Positions 1 through 7,731 of a stretch of 42,126 nucleotides of DNA are shown here, piece after piece (the stretch's first letter is position 1; every line of letters begins with the position of its first letter). The position numbers and the translations under genes are program-made. This DNA comes from Anaerolineae bacterium (GTDB lineage: Bacteria > Chloroflexota > Anaerolineae > 4572-78 > J111), in contig JAFGDY010000214.1 of the NCBI GenBank assembly GCA_016931895.1, positions 1-42,126 of the forward strand. The letters are read 5' to 3'. Below the pieces are notes generated by a model. The model did not search any database, was not told the DNA's origin, and saw nothing but the letters and a program-made list of their open reading frames with translations.

Positions 1-134
1 AAAGGCCAAAGGCACGAACACGCCGCTCCAAGTTTCTGGCTCTGGCGCCTGCTACTTAACATAAATTCACCAACAGTATCATTAATTTCTAAAAATTCAT
101 AATTCCGCACCCCTTAAGGCGGTAATAGTTTAAT

Positions 135-166
135 CAAAGGAGTCCGGCGTGGGCCGGACTCCTTTG
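135..166. terminator. 14-bp perfect hairpin in the leading non-coding stretch
   Basis: Arms 135-148 (CAAAGGAGTCCGGC) and 153-166 are perfectly complementary around a 4-base loop. No clear T-run follows on either strand, so this may be a terminator for a gene left of the window, or simply a structured repeat. A smaller hairpin (7-bp arms 227-233 and 237-243) follows. The remainder of 1-350 shows no convincing gene: a 61-codon minus-strand frame crosses it but has no recognisable protein character and runs through the hairpin. Confidence 0.5.
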
Positions 167-350
167 GTTGGGAAATTGCATCATACGTTTTCCATTTTCC
201 AGCTTCCGCTTTATACTACTCCCCAGCCTGTAGGGTCTACAGGCGTTGTAACCTTGGTTGGCTGGTTGCGGTGCCGCACCACTGAATTGACAGATATTCC
301 AGGGATTCAGTAGGCTCAATACCCAACACTCTCAACGGAGGAAAAACCTT

Positions 351-839
351 ATGCCCTATACCCCTATCCTGGCCACGCTCGGCTACGTTATGTCGGCGGA
401 TGGCGCGGAGGTTTTACTGATTCATCGGAACAGCCGGGCGGGCGACCTGCACCTGGGCAAATACAACGGACTTGGCGGCAAGCTGGAACCGGACGAGGAC
501 ATTATCGCCGGGCTAAAACGAGAAATCCGCGAGGAGGCGGGGATTGAGTGCGAAGACCTTGTCCTGCGCGGCACCATCAGTTGGCCCGGTTTTGGCCAGG
601 GTGGCGAAGACTGGTTTGGCTTTATTTTTCGGATTGACCGCTTTAGCGGCACGCCTTACCCTGAAAACCCGGAAGGCACGTTAGCTTGGGTGCCGGTGAA
701 AAAAATCCTGGAACTCCCCCTATGGGCCGGCGACCGTTATTTTTTGCCGCTGGTCTTTAGTGATGACCCTCGCCAATTTCACGGCGTGATGCCCTATGAT
801 GGTGGCCAGCCGGTGAGTTGGGCCTATCATCTAATATAA
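351..839 (+). CDS. Nudix hydrolase (MutT/8-oxo-dGTP diphosphatase-like)
   Basis: This 162-residue protein carries a complete Nudix box at about residues 43-65 (Gly43, Glu49, then Arg57-Glu58, Glu61-Glu62 and Gly64), which binds the divalent metal for hydrolysis of nucleoside diphosphates linked to another group. Length and the N-terminal strand pattern match MutT/NUDT1-type housecleaning enzymes. The motif WPGFGQGGEDWFGFIF and the short C-terminal tail resemble the 8-oxo-dGTP diphosphatase branch, but the true substrate cannot be read from sequence. The ATG follows a GGAGG at 336-340. The stop lies inside the end of the converging P-loop gene, giving a 9-bp tail-to-tail overlap. Confidence 0.9.
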   Translation: MPYTPILATLGYVMSADGAEVLLIHRNSRAGDLHLGKYNGLGGKLEPDEDIIAGLKREIREEAGIECEDLVLRGTISWPGFGQGGEDWFGFIFRIDRFSGTPYPENPEGTLAWVPVKKILELPLWAGDRYFLPLVFSDDPRQFHGVMPYDGGQPVSWAYHLI

Positions 840-1562
840 ACCGGCTCGATATAACTTCCATAACCGGCCTAGCGTTTCCTCTAATCGCCTCCCCAATGCC
901 TCGCCCGGCCCCGTTGTCACATCATCCTCATTTTCAAAAACCACATAGGGTACTCGCCGGCCCTGGAGGGTGATAAATTCGGGATCGGCGGCGCTGACCT
1001 CCTCCCAATCGCTTTCTTTGTAAAGACGCTTTAGCTTCTCGTCCGGCAGGCCATGCTCCAAAATACTATCAGGCCGGTTGGGGTTGAACCGCCTGCGGTT
1101 TTTACGCAGCGACTCTGCAAAAGACACGTTAAGGTACAAAATCGTCGCTCGTGACAATACTTCTTCACTTAAATGGGCAAACGCGCGGGCAAAACCGCCG
1201 TGCTCCCTGCCCCGGGCAAACTCGATGATGGTAGTGAACCGATCATGATAGTGAGGGTTATCGCGCAGGCGTTTACTGTATTCCAGGCAAATTCGGTGGA
1301 TGAGCACGTCCCACAAATAAGGCCACTTGAAATAATTGTCTGCGGTAGTATGCAGCCGGGGGTGGCCAAACCGGCTCAAGATATGGTCTTCCTCAAACCA
1401 GGCCCACAGCATCGGAAAATCGTCAATTTCCTGAAACTCACCAACGTGAAAACGTTGGCGGCGAGAATCAAGATCGGTGCGCTTCAGATAATCAATAATT
1501 TCACTTTTACCGGCAGCGGGCCGGGCAATAAGCATAAGAATATCAAAAGTGTCTTTGTTCAT
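831..1562 (-). CDS. P-loop NTPase/kinase-like protein of unknown function
   Basis: This 243-residue protein opens with a strand and a Walker-A-like loop, ARPAAGKS at residues 13-20, in which the usual first Gly is Ala. This is the arrangement of small nucleoside- or zeta-type kinases: P-loop within 20 residues of the start and a downstream Arg-rich lid region (LRKNRRRFNP). I cannot name the substrate. I start at the ATG at 1562; an in-frame extension to 1625 adds a hydrophobic stretch over a GC-rich hairpin-like sequence and is unlikely to be translated. The gene converges on and overlaps the Nudix gene by 9 bp, so the two transcripts are antisense at their ends. Confidence 0.7.
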   Translation of the reverse strand: MNKDTFDILMLIARPAAGKSEIIDYLKRTDLDSRRQRFHVGEFQEIDDFPMLWAWFEEDHILSRFGHPRLHTTADNYFKWPYLWDVLIHRICLEYSKRLRDNPHYHDRFTTIIEFARGREHGGFARAFAHLSEEVLSRATILYLNVSFAESLRKNRRRFNPNRPDSILEHGLPDEKLKRLYKESDWEEVSAADPEFITLQGRRVPYVVFENEDDVTTGPGEALGRRLEETLGRLWKLYRAGLY

Positions 1563-1680
1563 TTTTACCCCAAAAAACAAAACCGCCGACCCAACCAGGC
1601 CAGCGGCTAAAAATGGCTTCTGCAAAAAGCCCCCCCCGGCACCTACGGAAATGATCTTGTGAGTGTCGCGTTAGCCCAAA

Positions 1681-1753
1681 TGCTGATGGGTGGATTTGAA
1701 CCACCGACCCCGAAATTATGAGTTTCGTGCTCTAACCACTGAGCTACATCAGC
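1681..1753 (-). tRNA. tRNA-Met (anticodon CAU)
   Basis: Read on the minus strand this is a 73-nt cloverleaf. The 7-bp acceptor stem GCTGATG (1753-1747) pairs with CATCAGC (1688-1682), and the discriminator is A at 1681. The D arm contains GCTC..GAGC, the anticodon stem CGAAA/TTTCG encloses loop CTCATAA (anticodon CAU), and the T arm carries GGTTCAAATCC. CCA is not encoded. The 5' end pairs normally, unlike an initiator tRNA, so it is elongator Met. An Ile tRNA with lysidine-modified CAU cannot be fully excluded by eye. Confidence 0.95.
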
Positions 1754-1796
1754 CTATCCACGTGTAAATTTTAGTCAAAAGGCGATGTGTGTCAAA

Positions 1797-2231
1797 TCAG
1801 GGCGTGGCCCTGGTATAACGAGGAAAAGAATCATGGCCAAAAAACAGTAACCACCAGGCCTCTACCGGGGTTTGGGCCGAAGGACCAATACTGACAACCT
1901 GCACATGTTGCTTGGGTGATTGGGCGACGGCTTCCGGGGTGGGCATTACTACCACCACGGTTTCGCCCGGACGCGCCCACTTTAACTCCCGGCGCGCCAC
2001 TTCTTCAATGTAAAGGTCGCTGGCTACATAACTCCGCCGAGCCAGTAATGTCTGTTGATAACTATGGGCTATAGCAACTTCCTGGCCCAGGCGTTCGGCT
2101 TCCCGCTGCACCCGATAATTGGCTGCGGCCCGGCGGCCCAGGTCAATGATCAAAAAAACAGAAATAGACAAAGCAATAATGGCCACAAATTGGGCCACCG
2201 GCACTTTGGCGCTTTGCCTTTTCTTAGTCAC
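1797..2231 (-). CDS. FtsB/DivIC-like septum formation initiator protein
   Basis: The 144-residue protein has a short basic N-terminus, one transmembrane helix (about 11-31), a coiled coil rich in Glu, Gln and Arg (about 35-65) and a small segment around EEVARRELKWARPGE. This order (TM, coiled coil, 'A+R-L-ARPGE') is the signature of FtsB/DivIC, bitopic proteins that bridge FtsL and FtsQ in the divisome. The last 45 residues, Pro-rich then hydrophobic with two Trp, extend beyond the usual family length. Translation starts at GTG (2229-2231) behind GGGAGAG. It lies downstream of the aminotransferase and just upstream of tRNA-Met on the same strand. Confidence 0.8.
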   Translation of the reverse strand: MTKKRQSAKVPVAQFVAIIALSISVFLIIDLGRRAAANYRVQREAERLGQEVAIAHSYQQTLLARRSYVASDLYIEEVARRELKWARPGETVVVVMPTPEAVAQSPKQHVQVVSIGPSAQTPVEAWWLLFFGHDSFPRYTRATP

Positions 2232-2338
2232 TACTTCTCTCCCAAATGAGAATGATCATCACCACTCTGCGTGGACGTTATCATCATACCTCACCTCAAA
2301 TAATATGTCAACCAAATTATGTAAACACGTAGCCGACA

Positions 2339-3676
2339 TTATAGCACCGCTGCTATTGCCTCGTGCAACAACCCAACAATTTCGTCCAATTGCTCCTCGG
2401 TAACAATAAAAGGCGGGGCAACCATCACCTGGTCGCCTTGCAGGCCGTCAATGTTGCCGCGGACGGGATAAAGGATCAGCCCCAGGTTAAAGGCGGCATC
2501 GGCTATTTTTGGGGCAACTTTGCGCTCCGCAGGGAACGGCATTTTGGTGGCGCGGTCTGCCACAAATTCCAGCCCCCACATCAAACCCTGGCCGCGAATA
2601 TCTCCCACATAGGGATGGTCGCCAAAAACGGCCCTTAATTTTTGACCTAATTTTTCTCCCTGCTGGCGAGCCGCTTCAACCAGGTTATGTTCTTGCAAAT
2701 AACGCAGCACGGCCAAGCCCACTGCCGCCCCCACCGGATGATGGGAAAAGGTGCCGCCGTGCGAAAAATCACCACGCCCGGCCCAAATAGTCTGAACATC
2801 CGCGCTCTTGACCGCCGTAATAGAGAGCGGGAAATAGCCCCCGCCAACGCCTTTGGCCATGGTAATCAGGTCTGGCTCAACACCCCAGCTTTGAATGGCA
2901 AACCACTGCCCGGTCCGGCCCAACCCGGTCATTACCTCGTCAACAATGAGCAAAAGACCATAGTGATCGCAGATTTGGCGGACGAGGGGCCAGTATTCGG
3001 CCGGAGGCACGGCTGCGACCAGACTGGCCCCGCTAATCGGCTCGGCGATGAAGGCGGCAATTGTTTCCGGGCCGTTTATTTTGATGGCGTCTTCCAAAGC
3101 GTGGGCGCAACGCAAGCCGCAAGCGGGATATTCTAAGCTAAACGGGCAACGATAACAATAGGGCGGCTCGATGTGGGGCGTTTGCCACATCATTGGTTGG
3201 TAGAGTTGGCGCAAACCGGCTCGCCCGCTCACGGCCAGCGCGCCCAGAGTGGTGCCATGATAACTGTGCCAGCGAGAGATCACCAGATAGCGGTTGGCCT
3301 GGCCGCGCTCAACCTGCACCTGCCGCACAAATTTGAGCGCCGTCTCCACAGCCTCGGAGCCGCTGCCCAAATAGAAAAAACGAGGATTTTCCAGGGGTGT
3401 CACCTTAGCCAGGGCGGCGCTGTAATCTTCAAGGGCCTGGCTGGTGAACATGGTGGCGTGAACGTAAGCCACGGCTTGAGCCTGTTCGGCCAGCGCCCGG
3501 ACAATCTCCGGCACAGCGTGGCCAACATTCACCAAAATGGGACCCCCGGAAGCGTCAAGGTAACGCTTGCCCTCAACGTCAAACAGATAGATACCTTCGC
3601 CGTGCGCTATCATTGGCCGAGGATGGGCCATGCGCCGGTAAAAAACGTGTCCGTTGAATTCTTTATATTCGGTCAT
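2339..3676 (-). CDS. class III PLP-dependent aminotransferase
   Basis: The 445-residue fold-type I aminotransferase shows the GSEAVE phosphate-binding turn (about 106-111), the WHSYHG segment (about 137-142), the PLP-nitrogen Asp in IVDEVMTGLGRTG (about residue 246) and the Schiff-base Lys in ITMAKGVGGG (about residue 275). It belongs with omega-amino acid, ornithine and 4-aminobutyrate aminotransferases. A four-Cys insert (YCYRC...CGLRC, about 183-200) is typical of one aspartate-aminotransferase-family branch of unassigned substrate. A GTG at 3677-3679 directly precedes the chosen ATG; AGAGG lies upstream. No neighbouring catabolic gene indicates the amino donor. Confidence 0.9.
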   Translation of the reverse strand: MTEYKEFNGHVFYRRMAHPRPMIAHGEGIYLFDVEGKRYLDASGGPILVNVGHAVPEIVRALAEQAQAVAYVHATMFTSQALEDYSAALAKVTPLENPRFFYLGSGSEAVETALKFVRQVQVERGQANRYLVISRWHSYHGTTLGALAVSGRAGLRQLYQPMMWQTPHIEPPYCYRCPFSLEYPACGLRCAHALEDAIKINGPETIAAFIAEPISGASLVAAVPPAEYWPLVRQICDHYGLLLIVDEVMTGLGRTGQWFAIQSWGVEPDLITMAKGVGGGYFPLSITAVKSADVQTIWAGRGDFSHGGTFSHHPVGAAVGLAVLRYLQEHNLVEAARQQGEKLGQKLRAVFGDHPYVGDIRGQGLMWGLEFVADRATKMPFPAERKVAPKIADAAFNLGLILYPVRGNIDGLQGDQVMVAPPFIVTEEQLDEIVGLLHEAIAAVL

Positions 3677-3835
3677 CACTTCTGCCTCTGGGCAAATATA
3701 TTTTGGTTATGAATATAAGCGTAGTTGATAAAATAAGCAAAAAGATTTGGCTGCGGTTTCCATAATGTCTGGTGGTCTGGTATAATGGTAAAAGAATGGG
3801 CGGGTTGGCGTGGTTGAGGAAAAATTAAAATTGAA

Positions 3836-3864
3836 TTGACGCCCATTGGTGAATGTGATACACT
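3836..3864 (+). promoter_or_regulatory. sigma70-type promoter of pgeF, probably leaderless
   Basis: TTGACG (3836-3841), a 17-bp spacer and TACACT (3859-3864) form a good -35/-10 pair. Transcription would begin around 3870-3872, two to four bases before the ATG at 3874. No Shine-Dalgarno is present, so the mRNA would be essentially leaderless. A second -10 candidate, TATAAT at 3781-3786 with a weaker -35 (TTTCCA, 18-bp spacer), could give a longer transcript. Confidence 0.5.
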
Positions 3865-3873
3865 CATTTGGTT

Positions 3874-4692
3874 ATGGCCCGGACAACATCCGATAGCGTG
3901 TATGCGGTTACGATCCAAAATCTGGGGCTGTATCGTATCCGCGCCTTCGCTGCTTATCCCCGTTTGACCCACGCTATCTTCAGCCGCAGAGGAGGGGTTA
4001 GCCAGGAGCCTTATCATTGGTTGAACCTGGGTTCGGCCGTTGGCGATGACCCCAACGCCGTGGAAAAGAATTTTCAGCAGGCCTGCGCCGCCCTTGAGGT
4101 GTTGCCTGAGCAGGCCGTTTCGTGTCACCTGGTGCATGGCGTTGATATTTTAACCGCCACTCAGAGCCGGCGGCAGCAGTTTATGGGTAAAGCCGATGGT
4201 CTGATCACAAATGAACCAGACGTTTATCTATTTATGCGTTTTGCCGACTGCACGCCGCTTATTTTTTTTGACCCGCTGGGCGGGGCGGTTGGGTTAACCC
4301 ACGCCGGTTGGCGTGGCACCATGCAAAACGCGGCCGGAGCCACGGTATCGGCTATGGTTGGCCGCCTGGGATGTCAACCGGAAAATATCATGGCCGTGAT
4401 TGGGCCGGCCATTGGCCCGTGTTGTTATGAGGTAGGCCCCGATGTGATAGCGGCGGCTGAAAAAAGTTTTTCCAACTCGGCCGGGCTGTTCATTGGCGGC
4501 AATGGAAACGTTAAATTTGACATGTGGGAAGCTAACCGGCGGCAATTGGCCGCCAGCGGGGTTAAACAGATCATTCAATCGGAAATCTGCACGGCCTGCC
4601 ATACGGCTGAATTCTTCTCGCACCGGGCTGAACAGGGTCGAACCGGGCGATTTGGGGTCGTCATTGGGCTAAGAGGAGCGGCCGGTGCCTAA
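3874..4692 (+). CDS. pgeF: peptidoglycan editing factor PgeF (YfiH/laccase-domain family)
   Basis: The 272-residue protein matches the YfiH/DUF152 family, earlier called multicopper polyphenol oxidases and now known to remove misincorporated residues from peptidoglycan precursors. Zinc/active-site residues are visible: His in SCHLVHG, Cys in ADCTPLIFFD, and His in THAGWRGT. IGPAIGPCCYEVG and CTACHTAEFFSHR are the other family blocks. I start at ATG 3874; an in-frame TTG lies two codons upstream at 3868. It leads a run with yggS, proC, yggT and yggU, and its last 8 bases overlap yggS, implying translational coupling. Confidence 0.93.
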   Translation: MARTTSDSVYAVTIQNLGLYRIRAFAAYPRLTHAIFSRRGGVSQEPYHWLNLGSAVGDDPNAVEKNFQQACAALEVLPEQAVSCHLVHGVDILTATQSRRQQFMGKADGLITNEPDVYLFMRFADCTPLIFFDPLGGAVGLTHAGWRGTMQNAAGATVSAMVGRLGCQPENIMAVIGPAIGPCCYEVGPDVIAAAEKSFSNSAGLFIGGNGNVKFDMWEANRRQLAASGVKQIIQSEICTACHTAEFFSHRAEQGRTGRFGVVIGLRGAAGA

Positions 4693-5440
4693 TATCACGG
4701 TAAACGTTGAAACGGTTTATCAACGGATTAACGCCGCGGTCAAACGAGCCGGGCGAAACCCCGCTGAGATAACGCTGGTGGCGGTCACCAAAACCCACTC
4801 CCTGGAAACGGTCATTGCCGCTTACCGGGCCGGGCTGCGCCATTTTGGCGAAAACCGGGTTCAGGAGGGGCGGACCAAAGTGATGGAAATGGCCGGATGG
4901 CTGGCGTGTAATTTGCCGGAACATGAAGCGCCAACCTGGCACCTGATCGGCCATTTGCAAAGCCGCCAGGTAGGAGCCGCGTTGGGCCAATTTAGCTTGA
5001 TGCATGCCGTGGATAGTTTGAAGCTGGCCCAACGCCTCAACCGTCTGGCCGAACGCGACGATTACCCGCCAGTGGAGATACTGCTGGAATGTAACGTTTC
5101 GGGCGAGGCCAGCAAATATGGTTTTGCCCTTGACGCCTGGACTTCGGACAGCGGGCAATTAAACACTTTCCTGGAATCCATCGCCCACATGGCTAAGCTT
5201 GACAGAGTCGTAATCCGGGGGCTGATGACCATGGCTCCCTTGGGCGACCACCCGGAGGAAACCCGTCCGGTTTTTCAAAGCCTGGCCGGCTTAAGGGCCA
5301 GGTTGCAAAAAGAAATGCCGGAAATTGCCTGGCAACATTTGTCTATGGGCATGACGGATGATTTTGAAGTGGCAATTGAAGAAGGGGCCACAATCATTAG
5401 AGTTGGTCGCGCCCTTTTTGGAGAAAGGTTAACATGCTAA
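4685..5440 (+). CDS. yggS: YggS/PLPBP family pyridoxal phosphate homeostasis protein
   Basis: This 251-residue single-domain PLP-binding protein of the alanine-racemase-fold family has the PLP Lys in LVAVTKTHS (Lys36), the HFGENRVQEG block, WHLIGHLQSRQ, and the phosphate-binding LSMGMTDDFEVAIEEG near the C-terminus. The family controls free PLP and branched-chain amino-acid balance and has no established enzymatic reaction. Translation begins at GTG 4685 within the end of pgeF, preceded by AGAGGAG. The 3' end overlaps proC by 7 bp. The yggS-proC pairing is widely conserved in bacteria. Confidence 0.95.
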   Translation: MPNITVNVETVYQRINAAVKRAGRNPAEITLVAVTKTHSLETVIAAYRAGLRHFGENRVQEGRTKVMEMAGWLACNLPEHEAPTWHLIGHLQSRQVGAALGQFSLMHAVDSLKLAQRLNRLAERDDYPPVEILLECNVSGEASKYGFALDAWTSDSGQLNTFLESIAHMAKLDRVVIRGLMTMAPLGDHPEETRPVFQSLAGLRARLQKEMPEIAWQHLSMGMTDDFEVAIEEGATIIRVGRALFGERLTC

Positions 5441-6261
5441 AAAACACCAAAATTTGTTTTATTGGGGCCGGGGCTATGGCCACCGCCATGATCGCCGGGG
5501 TAACCAAAAAAGGCTTAATTGAGCCAAAAAACATTATCGCCAGCGACCCCTACCCGGCCCAGCTTGAAAAATTGGCCCAACGTTACCAGATCAACACTAC
5601 CCAGGACAACCTGGAGGCCGTTAAGGACCAAGACATTGTGATTTTGGCAGTCAAACCGCAAAATTTAGCTGAAATTGGGCAAGAACTGCGGGGACACATC
5701 CCTTCGAAAGCACTGGTGCTATCTATCATTGCCGGCGCCAACATTGCCAAAATCAGTCAGGCCCTCCACCACTACCGGGTGGTGCGGGTGATGCCCAACA
5801 CGCCGGCGCGAGTGGGTAAAGGCATATCGGTGTGGATGGCTACAGACGAAGTCACCGAAACCCAACGACAACAATCCCAGGCCATCCTGGCCGCTTTGGG
5901 CGAAGAAATTTACGTGGATAAGGAAGATTACCTGGATATGGCCACGGCCCTCTCCGGCACCGGGCCGGCTTACGTATTTTTGTTTATGGAGGCGATGATT
6001 GACGCCGGGGTGCACATGGGGTTTTCTCGACGGGTGGCCGAACAGTTGGTTTTCCAGACCATAGAAGGTTCGGTGGCTTTTGCCCGCGATAGCGGCCGCC
6101 ACGCGGCTGAGCTGCGCAATATGGTCACCTCACCGGGCGGTACCACCGCCGACGCCCTTTACCAATTGGAAAAAGGCGCGTTTAGAACCGTTCTATCAAA
6201 AGCCATCTGGGCCGCTTACAAAAAATCTCGCTACCTGGGAGGACTGGATAACAATGGCTGA
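5434..6261 (+). CDS. proC: pyrroline-5-carboxylate reductase
   Basis: The 275-residue enzyme makes the last step of proline synthesis, reducing 1-pyrroline-5-carboxylate with NAD(P)H. The N-terminal Rossmann loop is IGAGAMATAM (about 10-19). VKPQ, RVMPNTPARVGKG, ALSGTGPAYVFLFMEA and the P5C-binding VTSPGGTTADAL follow in the standard order and spacing. AAAGG precedes the ATG at 5434, inside yggS. The stop (6259-6261) overlaps the start of yggT by 8 bp. No proA or proB lies nearby. Confidence 0.96.
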   Translation: MLKNTKICFIGAGAMATAMIAGVTKKGLIEPKNIIASDPYPAQLEKLAQRYQINTTQDNLEAVKDQDIVILAVKPQNLAEIGQELRGHIPSKALVLSIIAGANIAKISQALHHYRVVRVMPNTPARVGKGISVWMATDEVTETQRQQSQAILAALGEEIYVDKEDYLDMATALSGTGPAYVFLFMEAMIDAGVHMGFSRRVAEQLVFQTIEGSVAFARDSGRHAAELRNMVTSPGGTTADALYQLEKGAFRTVLSKAIWAAYKKSRYLGGLDNNG

Positions 6262-6523
6262 CTTTTTGGTGCTGCTGATAAACATAGTGTTTCAAGCCCT
6301 GTGGTGGGCCATTCTGATTAGAGTATTACTCTCTTGGTTGCCCATGGCCGGCGTGCGGATAGACCCCTACAACCCGGCCATCAGATTTCTTTATGCCATT
6401 ACCGACCCTATTTTAGAACCGCTACGCAAATTCACCACCATTGGCATGATTGACCTAAGCCCTTTAGTGGCTTTGATCGGGCTGGATATTTTGAGAAGGC
6501 TTTTAATTTCTCTTTTAATATGA
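6254..6523 (+). CDS. yggT: YggT family membrane protein
   Basis: An 89-residue integral membrane protein with hydrophobic segments at about 3-25 and 63-85. The conserved stretch LLSWLPMAG...YNPAIRFLYAITDPILEPLR is diagnostic of YggT (PF02325). Homologues (CCB3 in chloroplasts, YlmG in Gram-positives) act in membrane organisation near the division site or in cofactor attachment; the exact role here is unknown. The reading frame is open further upstream inside proC, but ATG 6254 with AGGACTGG before it fits the family length. It overlaps proC by 8 bp. Confidence 0.9.
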   Translation: MADFLVLLINIVFQALWWAILIRVLLSWLPMAGVRIDPYNPAIRFLYAITDPILEPLRKFTTIGMIDLSPLVALIGLDILRRLLISLLI

Positions 6524-6552
6524 ACCAACTCTACGTAATTTGAGGTAGCAAG

Positions 6553-6573
6553 GCGTATTGCGTATTGCGTAAA
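6553..6573. repeat. short heptad tandem repeat (GCGTATT)
   Basis: Two exact copies of GCGTATT (6553-6566) and a degenerate third (GCGTAAA) lie in the gap between yggT and the DUF167 gene. The following bases (CGGCATACG...) partly mirror the unit. No other feature is visible in the gap. Confidence 0.6.
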
Positions 6574-6652
6574 CGGCATACGAAATATGGCATATCTATT
6601 CAAATGGAGTATTACAGGGCCAATTCCATAAAGCAGACTAGGAGAATGGACC

Positions 6653-6952
6653 ATGCGAGAAATCCAATTTAAGATCACCAAAGCCGAAGAAGGCGCGGCC
6701 TTTGCCGTGCACGTAGTGCCTAAATCAATGAAAAACGAAGTGGTGGGCAAACATGGCGACGCCCTCAAAATCCGGTTGAAGGCCAACTCTGCCAGCGGCA
6801 TTGCCAATAGTACGCTGATCAACTTTTTGGCCGACAAGCTCAAAGTTGACCGCAAAGACGTTGAGGTGGCCGCCGGCCAAACTTCAACCGAAAAAATGGT
6901 TATTGTGGTGGGCCTCACCCCGGTTGAGGTGGAAGCGCGCTTGTTGGGTTGA
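6653..6952 (+). CDS. yggU: DUF167/YggU family protein
   Basis: A 99-residue protein matching DUF167 (PF02594). FAVHVVPKSMKNEVVG near the N-terminus and KIRLKANSASGIANSTLINFLAD in the middle are the conserved strand and helix. The function is not established; the fold is a small alpha/beta domain. AGGAGA lies about 10 bases before the ATG. It follows yggT by 129 bp, completing the conserved yggS-proC-yggT-yggU order, which supports common ancestry of the cluster more than a shared pathway. Confidence 0.9.
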   Translation: MREIQFKITKAEEGAAFAVHVVPKSMKNEVVGKHGDALKIRLKANSASGIANSTLINFLADKLKVDRKDVEVAAGQTSTEKMVIVVGLTPVEVEARLLG

Positions 6953-7027
6953 ACAGGGTAATGGGGAACCTTTACGCCCCAACCAACGTCTTATCCGGTA
7001 AGACAAACAGGTTGGAGGTGGTTTTTG

Positions 7028-7528
7028 ATGCGATATTTAAACAACAAAATTTGTTTTTTAATGATTATGATTTGGGTGGCTATGGCCGTTGGGGGATGTG
7101 GTTCCCGGGCCGGCCAAGATATTCCGGCGGAAACAACCATCGAAGCGCAGGCGGCCCCGACGGCTACACCTCAACCCAGCCCCACGCTGCTCAAAGAGAT
7201 GATCGAGCCTATTTCCCCCGTTTCTCCCTTATCGCCGGTTCCCCCCGCGATGGCCTTTGAAAAAGTTGAACCCATTAAAGGCAGCGAAACTGCCCTGGCT
7301 GCGGCAATAGACCACCTGGCCCAACACGCCGGCGTTCCCCCCGCCAAAATCACCCTAGTTTCAATGGAAGAAAGGCAGTGGAGCGACGCCAGCCTGGGCT
7401 GTCCCCAGGAAGGGTTTATGTATGCCCAGGTGATTACCCCCGGCTACCTGATAGTGCTGGAAACCCAGGGCCGGCAGTATGAATACCATACAGACACTAC
7501 CGACAACGTAGTTCTGTGTGAAGAGTAA
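7028..7528 (+). CDS. small secreted lipoprotein, unknown function
   Basis: The 166-residue protein has a lipoprotein signal ending in AVGGC (Cys24), a Thr/Pro-rich linker (about 35-65), and a C-terminal domain of about 85 residues. That domain holds EERQWSDASLGCPQEG, YAQVITPGYLIVLE and YHTDTTDNVVLCEE, with two Cys that could pair across it. I know similar 'W-DASLGCP...' domains as recurring in Chloroflexi and actinobacterial exported proteins, but no function is assigned. GGAGGTGG at 7014-7021 favours ATG 7028 over the adjacent TTG at 7025. It may be cotranscribed with the DUF167 gene (75-bp gap). Confidence 0.75.
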   Translation: MRYLNNKICFLMIMIWVAMAVGGCGSRAGQDIPAETTIEAQAAPTATPQPSPTLLKEMIEPISPVSPLSPVPPAMAFEKVEPIKGSETALAAAIDHLAQHAGVPPAKITLVSMEERQWSDASLGCPQEGFMYAQVITPGYLIVLETQGRQYEYHTDTTDNVVLCEE

Positions 7529-7731
7529 CCGGATCTTCTTTCAAGTTGACCATTGGCGATGCGGATAGCCGGATAAACCCTTGTGAATCCAAATTCTTCA
7601 ATGGCCAATTGCTTTGACCACCGGCTAATTTGCGCACAAACCAGTTTCATGGTTTCATGTCCTCATACAGGATAAAATATAATTTATTCCCCAAACCTTT
7701 AAAATTCTATAACGTAAGGAGATAATTTACT

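Noticed and set aside
134-319. 61-codon minus-strand frame in the first 350 bases
   Set aside because: It crosses a 14-bp perfect hairpin, has no ribosome-binding site and no protein-like composition.
2248-2266. Fur-box-like sequence upstream of the FtsB-like gene
   Set aside because: About 13 of 19 positions fit the classical consensus, but there is no iron-related gene and one weak match in 42 kb is expected by chance.
7529-7731. Regulatory RNA between the lipoprotein and inositol-phosphate synthase genes
   Set aside because: Only weak complementary patches (GACCATTGGC with GGCCAATTGC-like sequence) and a TATAAT are visible; not enough for a structured element.
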